Assembly (NCBI GenBank): GCA_030447875.1
Contig: JAUJOA010000002.1
Location: 124,001-188,000, forward strand
Reading direction: 5' to 3'
Length of the DNA stretch: 64,000 nucleotides
Origin: Thermoleophilaceae bacterium
GTDB taxonomy: Bacteria; Actinomycetota; Thermoleophilia; Solirubrobacterales; Thermoleophilaceae
Below are positions 51,962-60,632 of the stretch, piece by piece (positions within the stretch are counted from its first letter, which is position 1; each line of letters begins with the position of its first letter). The notes beneath the pieces are model-generated. The model ran no database searches. It was not told the origin of the DNA and was given only the letters and a program-made list of their open reading frames with translations. Position numbers and translations under genes: made by a program.

Positions 51962-52096
51962 ACCGTCCGAACACGCCGAACACGCTGCCTCGCGGAGCAG
52001 CACTCGGACGTGCGCCGGCAGACCGCGCGGCTCGGGAGCCTGTTCGCCGAGCGGCGAAGCGCTAGCTAAGCGCGACGGCGACGAATTCCGCGGGGC

Positions 52097-52102
52097 TATA
52101 CT
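52097..52102 (+). promoter_or_regulatory. Putative -10 box of the small membrane protein gene
   Basis: TATACT (52097-52102) is the best -10 candidate in the 51962-52167 gap and would leave a leader of about 60 bases that carries a GC-rich inverted sequence (AGGCC...GGCCT near 52130-52143). Confidence 0.4.
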
Positions 52103-52153
52103 CGCCGCTCCCCGCGTTCGGCCCTGAACAGGCCTCTCGGCCTGGCGCGAAGC

Positions 52154-52163
52154 GGGGGAGGGG
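52154..52163 (+). promoter_or_regulatory. Strong ribosome binding site
   Basis: GGGGGAGGGG ends four bases before ATG 52168. It fixes the start of a gene that is only 52 codons long. Confidence 0.7.
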
Positions 52164-52167
52164 AACG

Positions 52168-52326
52168 ATGATTACCGCGTTGATCGAAGCCTATATCGAC
52201 CCCGGCAGCGGGAGCCTCATCCTCCAGCTCATCGTGGGCGGCGTCGCCGCCGTAGGGGTCGCGTTGAAGCTCTATTGGCGGCGGCTGCGTGGCCTGTTTC
52301 GCGGCCGCAGCGGCGCCGAAGAGTAG
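52168..52326 (+). CDS. 52-residue membrane protein with DPGSGS motif
   Basis: The reading is MITALIEAYIDPGSGS, then a single hydrophobic helix LILQLIVGGVAAVGVALKLY, and a basic end WRRLRGLFRGRSGAEE. The strong ribosome site and the clear topology (short outside part, helix, arginines inside) support a real gene. I have seen the YIDPGSGS-plus-helix pattern as a recurring small protein in bacterial surface-polymer loci, but its function is not established. It stands before the broken methyltransferase (52371) and the phosphatase-fold transferase (53856) on the same strand, so it may be a membrane partner for one of them. Confidence 0.75.
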   Translation: MITALIEAYIDPGSGSLILQLIVGGVAAVGVALKLYWRRLRGLFRGRSGAEE

Positions 52327-52370
52327 GCGCGGGCCCGCTCGCTCGCTGGCGCTTACCCACGCACGATGGC

Positions 52371-53854
52371 GTGACCAAGCCGCTTGAGCTCGAGCCAGGG
52401 TCCTTCCGAGACCCCGACTCCAGGGTCTTCTACACGGACGGTGAGGTATTCCGCGCCCTCTCGGCGCGCGGCCTGAGCGACTGGCAGGCCCTCGAGAGCA
52501 CGCCGCTCTACGAGCGCCTCAGCGCGGAGGGAACGCTGGTCCGCAGCGAGTTGCTGGAGGACCGCAGCATGTGGCCCGAAGGCCTGGCCGGCGTCCTCGT
52601 GGACGGCTGCGCCGCGGTGGTCTCCCACGAGCGCATCCCGTTCGTCTCGTATCCGTACGAGTGGCCGTTCGAGATGCTCCGCGACGCTGCGCGCCTTCAG
52701 CTCGACCTGCTCCTCAGCTCGCTCGAGGAGAACTCACCTTCCTCGACCTGCTCCTCAGCTCGCTCGAGGAGGGGCTCACGCTCAAGGACGCCACGCCCTA
52801 CAACGTGCAGTGGCGCGGCGCGCGGCCGGTCTTCGTGGACGTGGGCTCGTTCGAGCGGCTCGCCGAGGGGCGGCCGTGGCTCGGCTACCGGCAGTTCTGC
52901 ATGCTCTTCCTGTATCCGCTGATGCTCCAGGCCTACAAGGGCCTGCCGTTCCAGCCGTGGCTCCGAGGCAGCCTCGCGGGCATCGATCCCGACGCAGCCA
53001 GAAGCGTGCTCTCGCTTCGCGATCTCTTTCGCAGGGGCGTGTTCGCGCACGTGTACCTGCACAGCAAGCTCGAGAAGCGCTACGCGGCGGCGGGGCGGGA
53101 CGTCAAGTCCGAGCTGAAGGACGCAGGGTTCAGCGCGGAGCTCGTCAAGGCCAACGTGAAGCGGGTCTCGAAGGTGGTCGAGCGGCTGAGGTGGAGACCG
53201 CCGAAGAGCGAATGGTCGAACTACGCGTCGGTGAACGAGTACGAGGTGGAGGACGTCGAGCGCAAGAGCCGCTTCGTCGCGGAGGCGGCGAGCTCGCGCC
53301 GCGGGGGCCTCGTCTGGGACCTCGGCTGCAACGACGGGCGCTACACGCGCATCGCCGCCGAGCATGCCCGCTATGTCGTGGCGATCGACAGCGACCCGGT
53401 GCTCGTGAACGACCTCTACGGGGCGCTCAGGGAGGAGGGCAACAGCTCGATCGTCGCGCTGACCATGAACCTGGCGGACCCGACTCCCGCGCTCGGATGG
53501 CGAGGCCTGGAGCGCAAGCGGCTCGAAGAGCGCGGCAAGCCGGATCTGACGCTCTGCCTCGCCCTGGTCCACCACGTGTCGATCAGCGGCAATGTGCCGG
53601 TGCGCGACTTCATCCACTGGCTGCGAGAGCTCGAGACCGCCGTGGTCGTCGAGTTCGTCACCCGTGAGGACCCGATGGTGGAGCTGCTTCTCTCGCGCAA
53701 GGAGCAGGGCTCGCATCCCGACTACGACCGGTTCTTCTTCGAGCGGTGCCTCGAGGAGGCATTCGAGATAGAGCGCCGCGAGGATATATGCGGCGGCCGG
53801 CGGCTCCTGTACTTCGCCGTGCCACGGTCGTCCGCCTCGCCGGTCGCTTTCTAG
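52371..53854 (+). pseudogene. Two-domain SAM methyltransferase gene, frame broken by a 41-bp duplication
   Basis: The start is GTG 52371 (VTKPLELEPGSFRDPDSRVF). The first frame runs through FVSYPYEWPFEMLRDAARL to about 52740 and the second continues GLTLKDATPYNVQWRGARP to 53854. A 30-base sequence is present twice, 41 bases apart, at the join. Removing 41 bases restores one frame of 480 residues. The N-terminal half resembles the NoeA-type region seen in relatives. The C-terminal half has a methyltransferase fold with VWDLGCNDGRYTRIAA and VVAIDSDPVLV. It would methylate a glycan or lipid. The stop is one base before the start of the next gene. Whether the duplication is in the cell or only in the assembly cannot be told here. 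Confidence 0.85.
52701..52771 (+). repeat. 30-bp direct repeat with 11-bp spacer inside the methyltransferase gene
   Basis: CTCGACCTGCTCCTCAGCTC plus ten more bases occurs exactly at 52701-52730 and again at 52742-52771, separated by AACTCACCTTC. The unit of 41 is not a multiple of three and accounts fully for the frame change. Both copies encode LDLLLSSLEE. Confidence 0.95.
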
Positions 53855-53855
53855 C

Positions 53856-56015
53856 GTGGAGGCGAGAACAGAAGCTCGGCCCCGACCGGCGCGGATTGCT
53901 TACGAGGCCGCGGCCGGTAGGTGGGCGCTCCGAAATGGCGCACACCTCCTGGCCCTCTGGGCGTTCGCCGTCCTCCAGCCGACGCTCAGCCTGCTGTCGC
54001 AGAGCCCGGAGTTCTTCGTGGCCCGTCGCGTGGACGGCTGGGCCTTCGTCGCGGTGCTCGTCGTGTTCGCGCTCGTGCCCCCGCTCGTGCTCCTCGCTCT
54101 CGAGGCCGCCGCCGGCGTCGTCAGCGCGCGGCTCAGGCGATGGCTCCATCTCGTGTTCGCATGGGGGCTCATCGCGCTCACGGCGCTCTACGCGCTGAAG
54201 ACCCTTGCCCCCGCAGCGGGGCTCGCGCTGGTCCTGGTCGGCTGGGGGGTCGGGCTCGTCGGAGTGGCGGCCTACGCGCGCTTCGGGCCGGTGCGTTCGT
54301 TCCTGACCGCCTTGAGTCCCGCACCGCTCGTGTTCCTGATCCTGTTCGTGGCCTTCTCGCCCGCCAAGGCCCTCCTCTTCCCCGCCGGCGCCCCGGCCGC
54401 GGCCGCCGACCAAGGGTCGGACACGCCGGTGGTGATGGTCATCTTCGACGAGCTGCCCGTCAGCTCGATCATGGACGGCCGCGGCCGCATCGACGCCGCC
54501 CGCTACCCGGGCTTCGGCGAGCTGGCGCGCGACGCCACCTGGTACTCGAACACCACTTCCACAGGCGACTCCACCGAGGAGGCGATTCCATCGATCCTCG
54601 ACGGTCAGCGCTCCGTGGCGGGCGTGCCTCCGATCCGCTCGCAGCACCCCGACAACCTCTTCACGCTGCTGGGAGCCAGTCATGACGTCCACGCCATGGA
54701 GCACGCCACCTGGCTCTGTCCGGTGGAGTACTGCCCGAACCCCCGCTCCACGGCGACCAGGATGAAGTCGGTGGCCTCCGCGATGAGCCTCGCCTATTCC
54801 CATGTGGTGATGCCGGAGCGGTATGAACCTCGCTTGCCGGCGATCGGGCGGACCTGGGGCGAGGCCCTCGCACCTGAGGATCCCGCCTATGAGGTGGACC
54901 CGGCACGCGTCGAGCCGGCCGAGCTCAGCCGACACGCCGACGCCGAGTTCGAGCAGTTCCTGGGGTCGATAGGGCCGGACGCGGACGGCCGTCCGCCGCT
55001 CTACTTCCTTCACTCGAACCTGCCCCATGTGCCCTGGCAGTTCCTGCCCTCCGGCAAGGCCTATACGGGCATCGAGGACGACGTGCCGGGGGTTGTCGGG
55101 AACACTGCATGGTCGCTCGACGAGGCCCGCGTGAACGAGGGCTGGCAGCGCCACCTCCTCCAGGCCGGCTTCGCCGACCGGCTGCTGGGTCGGCTCGTCG
55201 AGCGGCTTCGCCAGTCGGGGCTCTATGACCGGGCTCTGGTCGTGGTCACCGCCGACCACGGCTCGAGCTTCAAGCCGGGCGGCGCCCGGCGCATCGTGAC
55301 CGAGCAGAACGCCGCCGACGTGGGGCTAGTCCCGCTGTTCATCAAGCCCCCGCGGCAGACCCGTGGCCGCACCGTGGACGAGAGCCTCCAGTCCATCGAC
55401 GTGCTGCCCACGATGGCGGAGGCCCTCGAGATGCCGATCCCGTGGCGGGTCGACGGCAGGCCGGCACCGGCCATATCCGGCGAGGGCCGGCGTGAGGTGA
55501 CGATCAGCCGTCACACGGGCGGAGCGGTGACTCTCCCCGCGGCGACCCTGCAGGAGCAGCGCCGCGAGACGATCGCGCGTCAGGTGCGCCTGTTCGGATC
55601 CGGGACCGACCGCCCGGGTCTCTTCGGGCTCGGCCCCAATTCGGAGCTGGTCGGGAAGCGGCCGGACCAGCTGGAGGTCCTCGAGTCGGACGGGACGAGC
55701 GTCGAGCTCGAGCGCGCCGAGAGCTACGCGTCGGTCGACCTCGAGTCGCGCTTCCTACCCGCGCGCGTCGAGGGCCGCATCCTCGGACCGGACGCTGCCG
55801 GCGTGCCCGAGGTCGCTGTGGCGGTCAACGGACGGATCGAGGCGGTGTCGGAGACGTCCAGGTCCGGGGGCGAGGTCCGGATGTCGGCGATCGCCCCCGA
55901 GGAGGCCTTCCGGGACGGCGCCAACAGCGTGGAGGTCTTCGCCGTGTCGCCGACGGGGGGCGGCGCTCCGACGCTTCGGCGGTTGGGAGGCGCCGGGGCG
56001 CCTCCTCCGAGCTAG
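53856..56015 (+). CDS. Membrane-anchored alkaline-phosphatase-fold transferase (sulfatase/LTA-synthase-like)
   Basis: 719 residues from GTG 53856. Five membrane spans lie between about 30 and 175, then a large outer domain of the sulfatase/phosphoglycerol-transferase superfamily. VVMVIFDELP (192-201) carries the first metal ligands, NTTSTGDSTEEAIPSILDG offers T240 as the likely nucleophile, and VVTADHGSSF (D467, H468) is the second metal pair. The formylglycine signature CxPxR of true sulfatases is absent, so phosphoglycerol, phosphoethanolamine or a similar group transfer is more likely than sulfate removal. The C-terminal 170 residues add a beta-rich part. It follows the methyltransferase gene by one base, and the small DPGSGS protein lies upstream. 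Confidence 0.82.
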   Translation: MEARTEARPRPARIAYEAAAGRWALRNGAHLLALWAFAVLQPTLSLLSQSPEFFVARRVDGWAFVAVLVVFALVPPLVLLALEAAAGVVSARLRRWLHLVFAWGLIALTALYALKTLAPAAGLALVLVGWGVGLVGVAAYARFGPVRSFLTALSPAPLVFLILFVAFSPAKALLFPAGAPAAAADQGSDTPVVMVIFDELPVSSIMDGRGRIDAARYPGFGELARDATWYSNTTSTGDSTEEAIPSILDGQRSVAGVPPIRSQHPDNLFTLLGASHDVHAMEHATWLCPVEYCPNPRSTATRMKSVASAMSLAYSHVVMPERYEPRLPAIGRTWGEALAPEDPAYEVDPARVEPAELSRHADAEFEQFLGSIGPDADGRPPLYFLHSNLPHVPWQFLPSGKAYTGIEDDVPGVVGNTAWSLDEARVNEGWQRHLLQAGFADRLLGRLVERLRQSGLYDRALVVVTADHGSSFKPGGARRIVTEQNAADVGLVPLFIKPPRQTRGRTVDESLQSIDVLPTMAEALEMPIPWRVDGRPAPAISGEGRREVTISRHTGGAVTLPAATLQEQRRETIARQVRLFGSGTDRPGLFGLGPNSELVGKRPDQLEVLESDGTSVELERAESYASVDLESRFLPARVEGRILGPDAAGVPEVAVAVNGRIEAVSETSRSGGEVRMSAIAPEEAFRDGANSVEVFAVSPTGGGAPTLRRLGGAGAPPPS

Positions 56016-56047
56016 CGCCCGCACGACTCCGCCGGCCATCGTCTCGG

Positions 56048-57043
56048 CTACAGCCAGCCGCGACTGCGAAAGAAGCTCAACATCCCCACGAGCAGCGCCA
56101 CCATGAAGCCGATGATCACCCAGAAGGCAGCCGTAGACCCCTCACCGGGCACCCCTACGTTCATGCCCCAGATGCTCGCCACGAGCGTGAGCGGCAGGAT
56201 CACGACGCTGAACGCCGTGAGCACGCGCAGCACGTCGTTGACGCGATGAGACAGGACCGACTCGTTCGTGTCCTCGAGCCCCTCGACGACCTCCTTGTAG
56301 TTCTCGAGCATGTCCCAGATCCGCTCTGAGGCGTCCACGATGTCGTCGAAGTAGATGTCGAGGTCGTCGGCAAGATAACGCTGCTTCGTCCGCTCGAGGT
56401 CGCGCAGCACGCTGCGCTGCGGTCGGATGATCTTGCGGAAGTTGATGATCTCCTGCTTCACCTGCGAGATGTCGCGGACGACCTCCTCGGAGCGTCCTTC
56501 GAAGATGTCCCCCTCGATGCGGTCGAGCTTGTTCCCCATCTTCCGGAGCATCGGGAAGCAGTAGTCGAACGAGTCGTCGACGATCTTGTAGAGGAGGTAG
56601 CCCGGGCCCTTCGAGAAAAGTTGGTCACGGAGCTCCTCGGAGGTCCGGCAGCGCTCGAACAGGTACTCGACCGGGTGGAGCTGGGCGTTGGGAAGCGTGA
56701 TCAGGTAGTCGGGCCCGATGAAGATGTCGAGCTCGCCGGTGTTGAGACGGCCGACCGTCTTGTCGAACACCGGAAAGTGCAGGACCATGAACAGGTACTC
56801 GGGGTACTCGTCGATCTTCGGCCGCTGGTTACGCGATGAGACGTCCTCGTAGTCGAGCGGGTGGAACTCGAAGTGCTCCTCGAGCCACGCCTGATCGACC
56901 GGGCCCGGGCTCTCGATGTTGATCCAGCGCAGACCGTCGCGCTGGACGATCTCGACGTTGGGCTCGGCGCTAGCCGGCGCGACCTGAGCGTCGATGACGG
57001 AGCGGGCGCCCCGCCTCAAACGTGGCTTTGGAAGATTGGGCAT
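56048..57043 (-). CDS. corA: CorA-family magnesium/cobalt transporter
   Basis: 331 residues. A long soluble N-terminal domain (RWINIESPGPVDQAWLEEHF, VLHFPVFDK, LPNAQLHPVEYLFERC) is followed by a coiled-coil-like stalk helix. Two C-terminal membrane spans then flank the selectivity motif GMN in ASIWGMNVGVPGEG (near 293). This is the pentameric magnesium channel CorA. The end FRSRGWL is basic as usual. ATG 57043 is the first start after an in-frame stop. A TAGAAT box (minus strand, 57084-57089) lies about 40 bases upstream. It has no visible role in the glycan locus and is flanked by convergent and same-strand glycan genes. Confidence 0.95.
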   Translation of the reverse strand: MPNLPKPRLRRGARSVIDAQVAPASAEPNVEIVQRDGLRWINIESPGPVDQAWLEEHFEFHPLDYEDVSSRNQRPKIDEYPEYLFMVLHFPVFDKTVGRLNTGELDIFIGPDYLITLPNAQLHPVEYLFERCRTSEELRDQLFSKGPGYLLYKIVDDSFDYCFPMLRKMGNKLDRIEGDIFEGRSEEVVRDISQVKQEIINFRKIIRPQRSVLRDLERTKQRYLADDLDIYFDDIVDASERIWDMLENYKEVVEGLEDTNESVLSHRVNDVLRVLTAFSVVILPLTLVASIWGMNVGVPGEGSTAAFWVIIGFMVALLVGMLSFFRSRGWL

Positions 57044-57106
57044 CGCGTATGAGGGGGTCGTCGGTCATCGTCGCTCCCTAGCGATTCTACTTACGGCGCG
57101 GAAGTC

Positions 57107-58018
57107 CTAGGTCGAGCGCTGGGCGCTCGGTGCCGGACCACGGGCGATGACCAGCATCCGGTCGCGGAAATCGGGCGCCCAGAGGCGGTCGGCAACCCCG
57201 GCCGCACCGGTCGCGGCTACCAGCGCGTCGGCGGCCGTGCGCGAGTAGCCGCCGATGCGGTCGAGGTAGTAGCGCACGGTGAAGGCCTTCGGCGCGGTGG
57301 CCAGGTAGAGGGGCTGGAAGCCGTGTCGCTCGAGCAGCGTCCGGAGGCTCCCACGCGTGAAGTACTGGACGTGCGTGGGAATGACCGACCACCATCGAGA
57401 ACCCATCGCGCGGGCGAGACGGCTGCCGGCGTCCGGCAGCACGAGCGCCACGACCCCCGACGGCGACAGCAGCGTGGCGAGCCGTTCGAGCGCGTCGCCG
57501 GGGTGGGGAAGATGCTCGATCACGTCGCCGAGGACGATCGCGTCGAAGCGGCGGTCGTCGAGCGCCTCGTCGTCTAGGTCGCCGCTCACCACGTCGAGCC
57601 CGAGGTGGTCACGCGCGTACGCCGAGGCGAACGCGCTCGGCTCGACGCCGAGCGTGTCCCAGCCGCGCCTGTCCGCCTCCGCGAGCAGGAAGCCGACCCA
57701 GCAGCCCACGTCGAGCAGCGCGCCGCGCTCCACGTAGCGCTCGATCCGCTCCAGCGTTCGTCGCGCGGTCTCCCGCTCGCCCGCTTCCTCCTCGACGTAC
57801 GCCTCTGATTTCGCCTCGGCGTAGGCCTCGCTCAGCTCAGAGTCGATTGGAAGCCGCTCTAGCTGCATGTGCCCGCATCTGGGGCAGCGCACGATGTCCG
57901 AGAGCGCCGTGCCGAAGCGGTCGGTCGTGGGGATCAGGCCGTCGGGACCGGCGTCGCCCGCGACGGCGAGGTGTGGCTCGAGTCCGGATGAGCCGCAGGT
58001 GGAGCAGAAGTCCGCCAC
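57107..58018 (-). CDS. SAM-dependent methyltransferase with N-terminal zinc ribbon
   Basis: 303 residues. The first 55 hold two CxxC pairs, CSTC (5-8) and CPRC (45-48), forming a probable zinc ribbon. The class I methyltransferase then has LLDVGCWVGFLLAEA (motif I), TLGVEPSAFA, VVLGDVIEHLPHPGDALE-like sequence and TLLSPSGVVALVLPD. HVQYFTRGSLRTLLERHGF is common in the methyltransferase-12/23 members of surface-polysaccharide loci, where they act on nucleotide-linked sugars or lipid carriers. It lies alone on the minus strand, divergent from the DPM1-like gene across 140 bases. Confidence 0.88.
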   Translation of the reverse strand: MADFCSTCGSSGLEPHLAVAGDAGPDGLIPTTDRFGTALSDIVRCPRCGHMQLERLPIDSELSEAYAEAKSEAYVEEEAGERETARRTLERIERYVERGALLDVGCWVGFLLAEADRRGWDTLGVEPSAFASAYARDHLGLDVVSGDLDDEALDDRRFDAIVLGDVIEHLPHPGDALERLATLLSPSGVVALVLPDAGSRLARAMGSRWWSVIPTHVQYFTRGSLRTLLERHGFQPLYLATAPKAFTVRYYLDRIGGYSRTAADALVAATGAAGVADRLWAPDFRDRMLVIARGPAPSAQRST

Positions 58019-58147
58019 GGCTCAGGCGCGCGGTTGCCGGAGCGCCACGTTCGAGCGGTGCCGCAAGCCGGCTCGATGGATCGTCTTCGGCTTCACCGCG
58101 GCAAGTCTAGGTTCGCCGATGAGCTCGGTACCACCGATTGCCGAAGG

Positions 58148-58153
58148 TAGACT
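58148..58153 (+). promoter_or_regulatory. Putative -10 box of the DPM1-like gene
   Basis: TAGACT followed by CGGCC and GTG at 58159 is almost the same string as TAAACT, CGGCG, GTG before rel (6481-6494). This spacing gives a leaderless transcript. Confidence 0.5.
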
Positions 58154-58158
58154 CGGCC

Positions 58159-59208
58159 GTGGTGCACGGAGCGAGCGGAGAGTCGTCTGCCGGACGCGCG
58201 CCCGGAGTGGTCGAAACGCGCGCGTCGCAGCGATCGCTAGGCCTCCTCAGCGTGGTCGCTCCGATGTACGAGGAGGCGGCGACGGCCGAGGCGTTCTACG
58301 AGCGCGTGCGCACGGCGCTCGCCGGTATCCGGTTCGAGCTCGTGGTCGTCGACGACGGAAGCAGCGATGGCACCGCCGCGATCCTCGATCGCCTTGCCGA
58401 GACCGACCCGCGACTGCGTGTGCTGCACCTCTCGCGGAACTTCGGGCATCAGACCGCCCTGACGGCGGGCCTCGAGCACGCGCGAGGCGACGCGGTCGCG
58501 ATGATCGATGCCGACCTCCAGGATCCGCCGGAGGTCATCCGGACGATGCTCGAGCGCTGGTACGAGGGATCCGACGTGGTGTATGGCGTGCGCTCGCACA
58601 GAGCGGGGGAGACGCGCTTCAAGCTGACCACGGCGCGCTGGTTCTACACCGTGTTCGCAAAGATCACGCAGGTCGAGCTGCACCAGAACTCGGGCGACTT
58701 CCGGCTGATCGACCGCCGCGCGCTCGACGCGATCCTCTCGATGCCGGAGCGCAACCGCTTCCTCCGCGGGATGACGGTGTGGGTGGGCTTCAACCAGACC
58801 GCGGTGGAGTACGAGCGCGACCCTCGCTACGCCGGCGAGACCAAGTTCACCCTGCGCAAGATGGCGCGCTTCTCGATCGACGCCATGTCCTCGTTCACCT
58901 ACGTGCCGCTTCAGCTCGCCACGCTTCTCGGCTTCTTCGTCTCGGCGCTCGCGTTCATCTCCTTGCCGCTGGTTGTCGCGGCGCGCTTCGCCGGGATCTA
59001 CGTCCCGGGCGTGAGCTCCGTGCTGTTCGTGGTCCTCCTGCTGGGCGGCATCCAGCTCATCACCGTCGGGCTGATCGGCGAGTACGTCGGCAGGATCTAC
59101 GACGAGGTCAAGCGCAGGCCGCTCTACTTCGTCCGCGACGGGCGGAATCTCTCCGAGCCGGTGGTCGAGGACCACACGGCGGAGCCCGAGCGCGTGGTCA
59201 GCCGCTAG
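58159..59208 (+). CDS. DPM1/ArnC-like polyprenyl-phosphate glycosyltransferase
   Basis: 349 residues from GTG 58159 (GTG 58162 equally possible); an upstream TTG would include the promoter. The GT2 domain has LSVVAPMYEEAATAE, LVVVDDGSSDGTAA, LSRNFGHQTALTAGLE and AMIDADLQDPPE (metal site), a set typical of enzymes that load a sugar onto polyprenyl phosphate. Two C-terminal membrane spans (LATLLGFFVSALAFISLPLV and SVLFVVLLLGGIQLITVGLI) and IGEYVGRIYDEVKRRP complete the ArnC/GtrB type. It would make a polyprenyl-phosphate sugar used by a GT-C enzyme such as the one at 37483. It forms an operon with the FAD enzyme 16 bases downstream. Confidence 0.93.
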   Translation: MVHGASGESSAGRAPGVVETRASQRSLGLLSVVAPMYEEAATAEAFYERVRTALAGIRFELVVVDDGSSDGTAAILDRLAETDPRLRVLHLSRNFGHQTALTAGLEHARGDAVAMIDADLQDPPEVIRTMLERWYEGSDVVYGVRSHRAGETRFKLTTARWFYTVFAKITQVELHQNSGDFRLIDRRALDAILSMPERNRFLRGMTVWVGFNQTAVEYERDPRYAGETKFTLRKMARFSIDAMSSFTYVPLQLATLLGFFVSALAFISLPLVVAARFAGIYVPGVSSVLFVVLLLGGIQLITVGLIGEYVGRIYDEVKRRPLYFVRDGRNLSEPVVEDHTAEPERVVSR

Positions 59209-59224
59209 CCCAGGAGGAACCAGC

Positions 59225-60616
59225 GTGAGGGTCGCTGTCGTAGGCGCCGGCGTAACCGGCTTGGTCGTGGCGCATCGACTGTCCGAGGCGGGGCACGCGT
59301 GCGACGTCTACGAGCGCTGGCCGGGGCTCGGGGGGCAGGCCGCGACGCTTGACGTGGGCGACGGCGTGTTGCTCGAGCGCTATTACCACCATCTCTTCAC
59401 GAGCGATCGCCACATCGTGGCGCTCTACGAGGAGCTCGAAATGCCCGAGGAGCTCGAGTGGCGAGCGTCGAGCATGGCGATGTTCTCCGAGGGCCGCAGC
59501 TACCCCTTCACCACGCCGCTTGACCTCCTACGCTTCAAGCCGCTGTCGCCGGTCTCACGAGTGCGCATGGGCGCCGCCGCCGTGATGCTGCAGCGACGGC
59601 ACCGCAAGGTGGAGCCGTTCGAGAGTCTGACCGCTCGAGCATGGGTCGAGCGGTCGATGGGACGCCAGGCCTACGAGAAGGTGTGGGGGCCGCTCCTTCG
59701 CGGCAAGTTCGGCGACCGCGCCGACGACATCTCGATGGCGTGGCTCTGGAGCAAGCTGACGCTCCGGCGCCAGATCAAGGGCGACGAGGCGAAGCAGGAG
59801 CTGCTGGGCTATCCGCGCGGCAGCTGGGAGCCGCTCTACGCACGCTTGCGGCGGACGATCGAGGACGCCGGCGGGCGCGTCTTGCTCGATCGTCCCGCCG
59901 CTCGCATCGGCTGGGACGGCGACGCCTTTCAGCTGACCCCCGGCGCTCCGGACTCCTTCAGGCGCGGGTTGGACCCCCGCGCGTTCGAGGCCGCGGGCGA
60001 GCCCGAGCGCTACGACGGCGTGGTGGCGACGGTGCCCTCCGACGTCTTCGATGCGCTGCTGGAAGACGACCTGGCCGGCCGCGTGGGGAGCGCCTACCTC
60101 GAGCGCGTGCGCGGCGCCGAGTATCAGACGGCGCTGTGCCTCCTGCTCGAGCTCGATCGCCGCTTCTCACCCTTCTATTGGACCAACATCGCGGATCGCG
60201 CGCTGCCCTTCGTCGGGCTCATCGAGCAGACCAACTTCGTCGAGCCCGAGCACTACGGCGGTCGCCGATTCCTTTACGTGGCCAATTACCTGGCGCGCGG
60301 TCAGCCCCTGCTCGAGGTCGGAGTCGACGAGCTCCTCGACGTCTATGAGCCGGGGCTCCAGCGGGTCAACGCGGAGTTCTCGCGCGACTGGATCAGGAAC
60401 GCCTGGCTGTTCAAGGAGCCGGCCGCGCAGCCGATCGTCACAGTCGGCTACCGCGAGCGCATCCCGCCGCTCGACACCGGTGTGCCCGGGCTCGTCTTGG
60501 CCAACACGACGCAGATCTATCCCGAGGACCGAGGCACGAACTACAGCGTCCGCCTCGGGGGAGAGGCGGCGAAGGCCCTGACCGCGAGCATGGCGGCCCT
60601 GAAGGCCGTCCGCTGA
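59225..60616 (+). CDS. FAD-dependent amine-oxidase/UDP-galactopyranose-mutase-like protein
   Basis: 463 residues from GTG 59225, set by AGGAGG seven bases before it. VAVVGAGVTGLVVAHRL (3-19) is the dinucleotide-binding fold, DVYERWPGLGGQAATL the second FAD contact, and YEKVWGPLLRGKFG and the C-terminal DRGTNYSVRLGGEAA region are typical of NAD(P)/FAD-dependent oxidoreductases of the protoporphyrinogen-oxidase superfamily. Many relatives sit beside an ArnC-like transferase, as here. The reaction may be oxidation or ring change of a sugar or lipid carrier. The substrate is unknown. No membrane segment is seen. Confidence 0.85.
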   Translation: MRVAVVGAGVTGLVVAHRLSEAGHACDVYERWPGLGGQAATLDVGDGVLLERYYHHLFTSDRHIVALYEELEMPEELEWRASSMAMFSEGRSYPFTTPLDLLRFKPLSPVSRVRMGAAAVMLQRRHRKVEPFESLTARAWVERSMGRQAYEKVWGPLLRGKFGDRADDISMAWLWSKLTLRRQIKGDEAKQELLGYPRGSWEPLYARLRRTIEDAGGRVLLDRPAARIGWDGDAFQLTPGAPDSFRRGLDPRAFEAAGEPERYDGVVATVPSDVFDALLEDDLAGRVGSAYLERVRGAEYQTALCLLLELDRRFSPFYWTNIADRALPFVGLIEQTNFVEPEHYGGRRFLYVANYLARGQPLLEVGVDELLDVYEPGLQRVNAEFSRDWIRNAWLFKEPAAQPIVTVGYRERIPPLDTGVPGLVLANTTQIYPEDRGTNYSVRLGGEAAKALTASMAALKAVR

Positions 60617-60632
60617 CGCCCGATGGATCGGG

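Noticed and set aside
53658-55259. 533-residue minus-strand open frame opposite the phosphatase-fold gene
   Set aside because: Rich in R, G, H and E with no motif; shadow of 53856-56015.
53856-56015. Classical sulfatase
   Set aside because: The CxPxR or SxPxR signature needed for formylglycine is absent; the likely nucleophile is a threonine.
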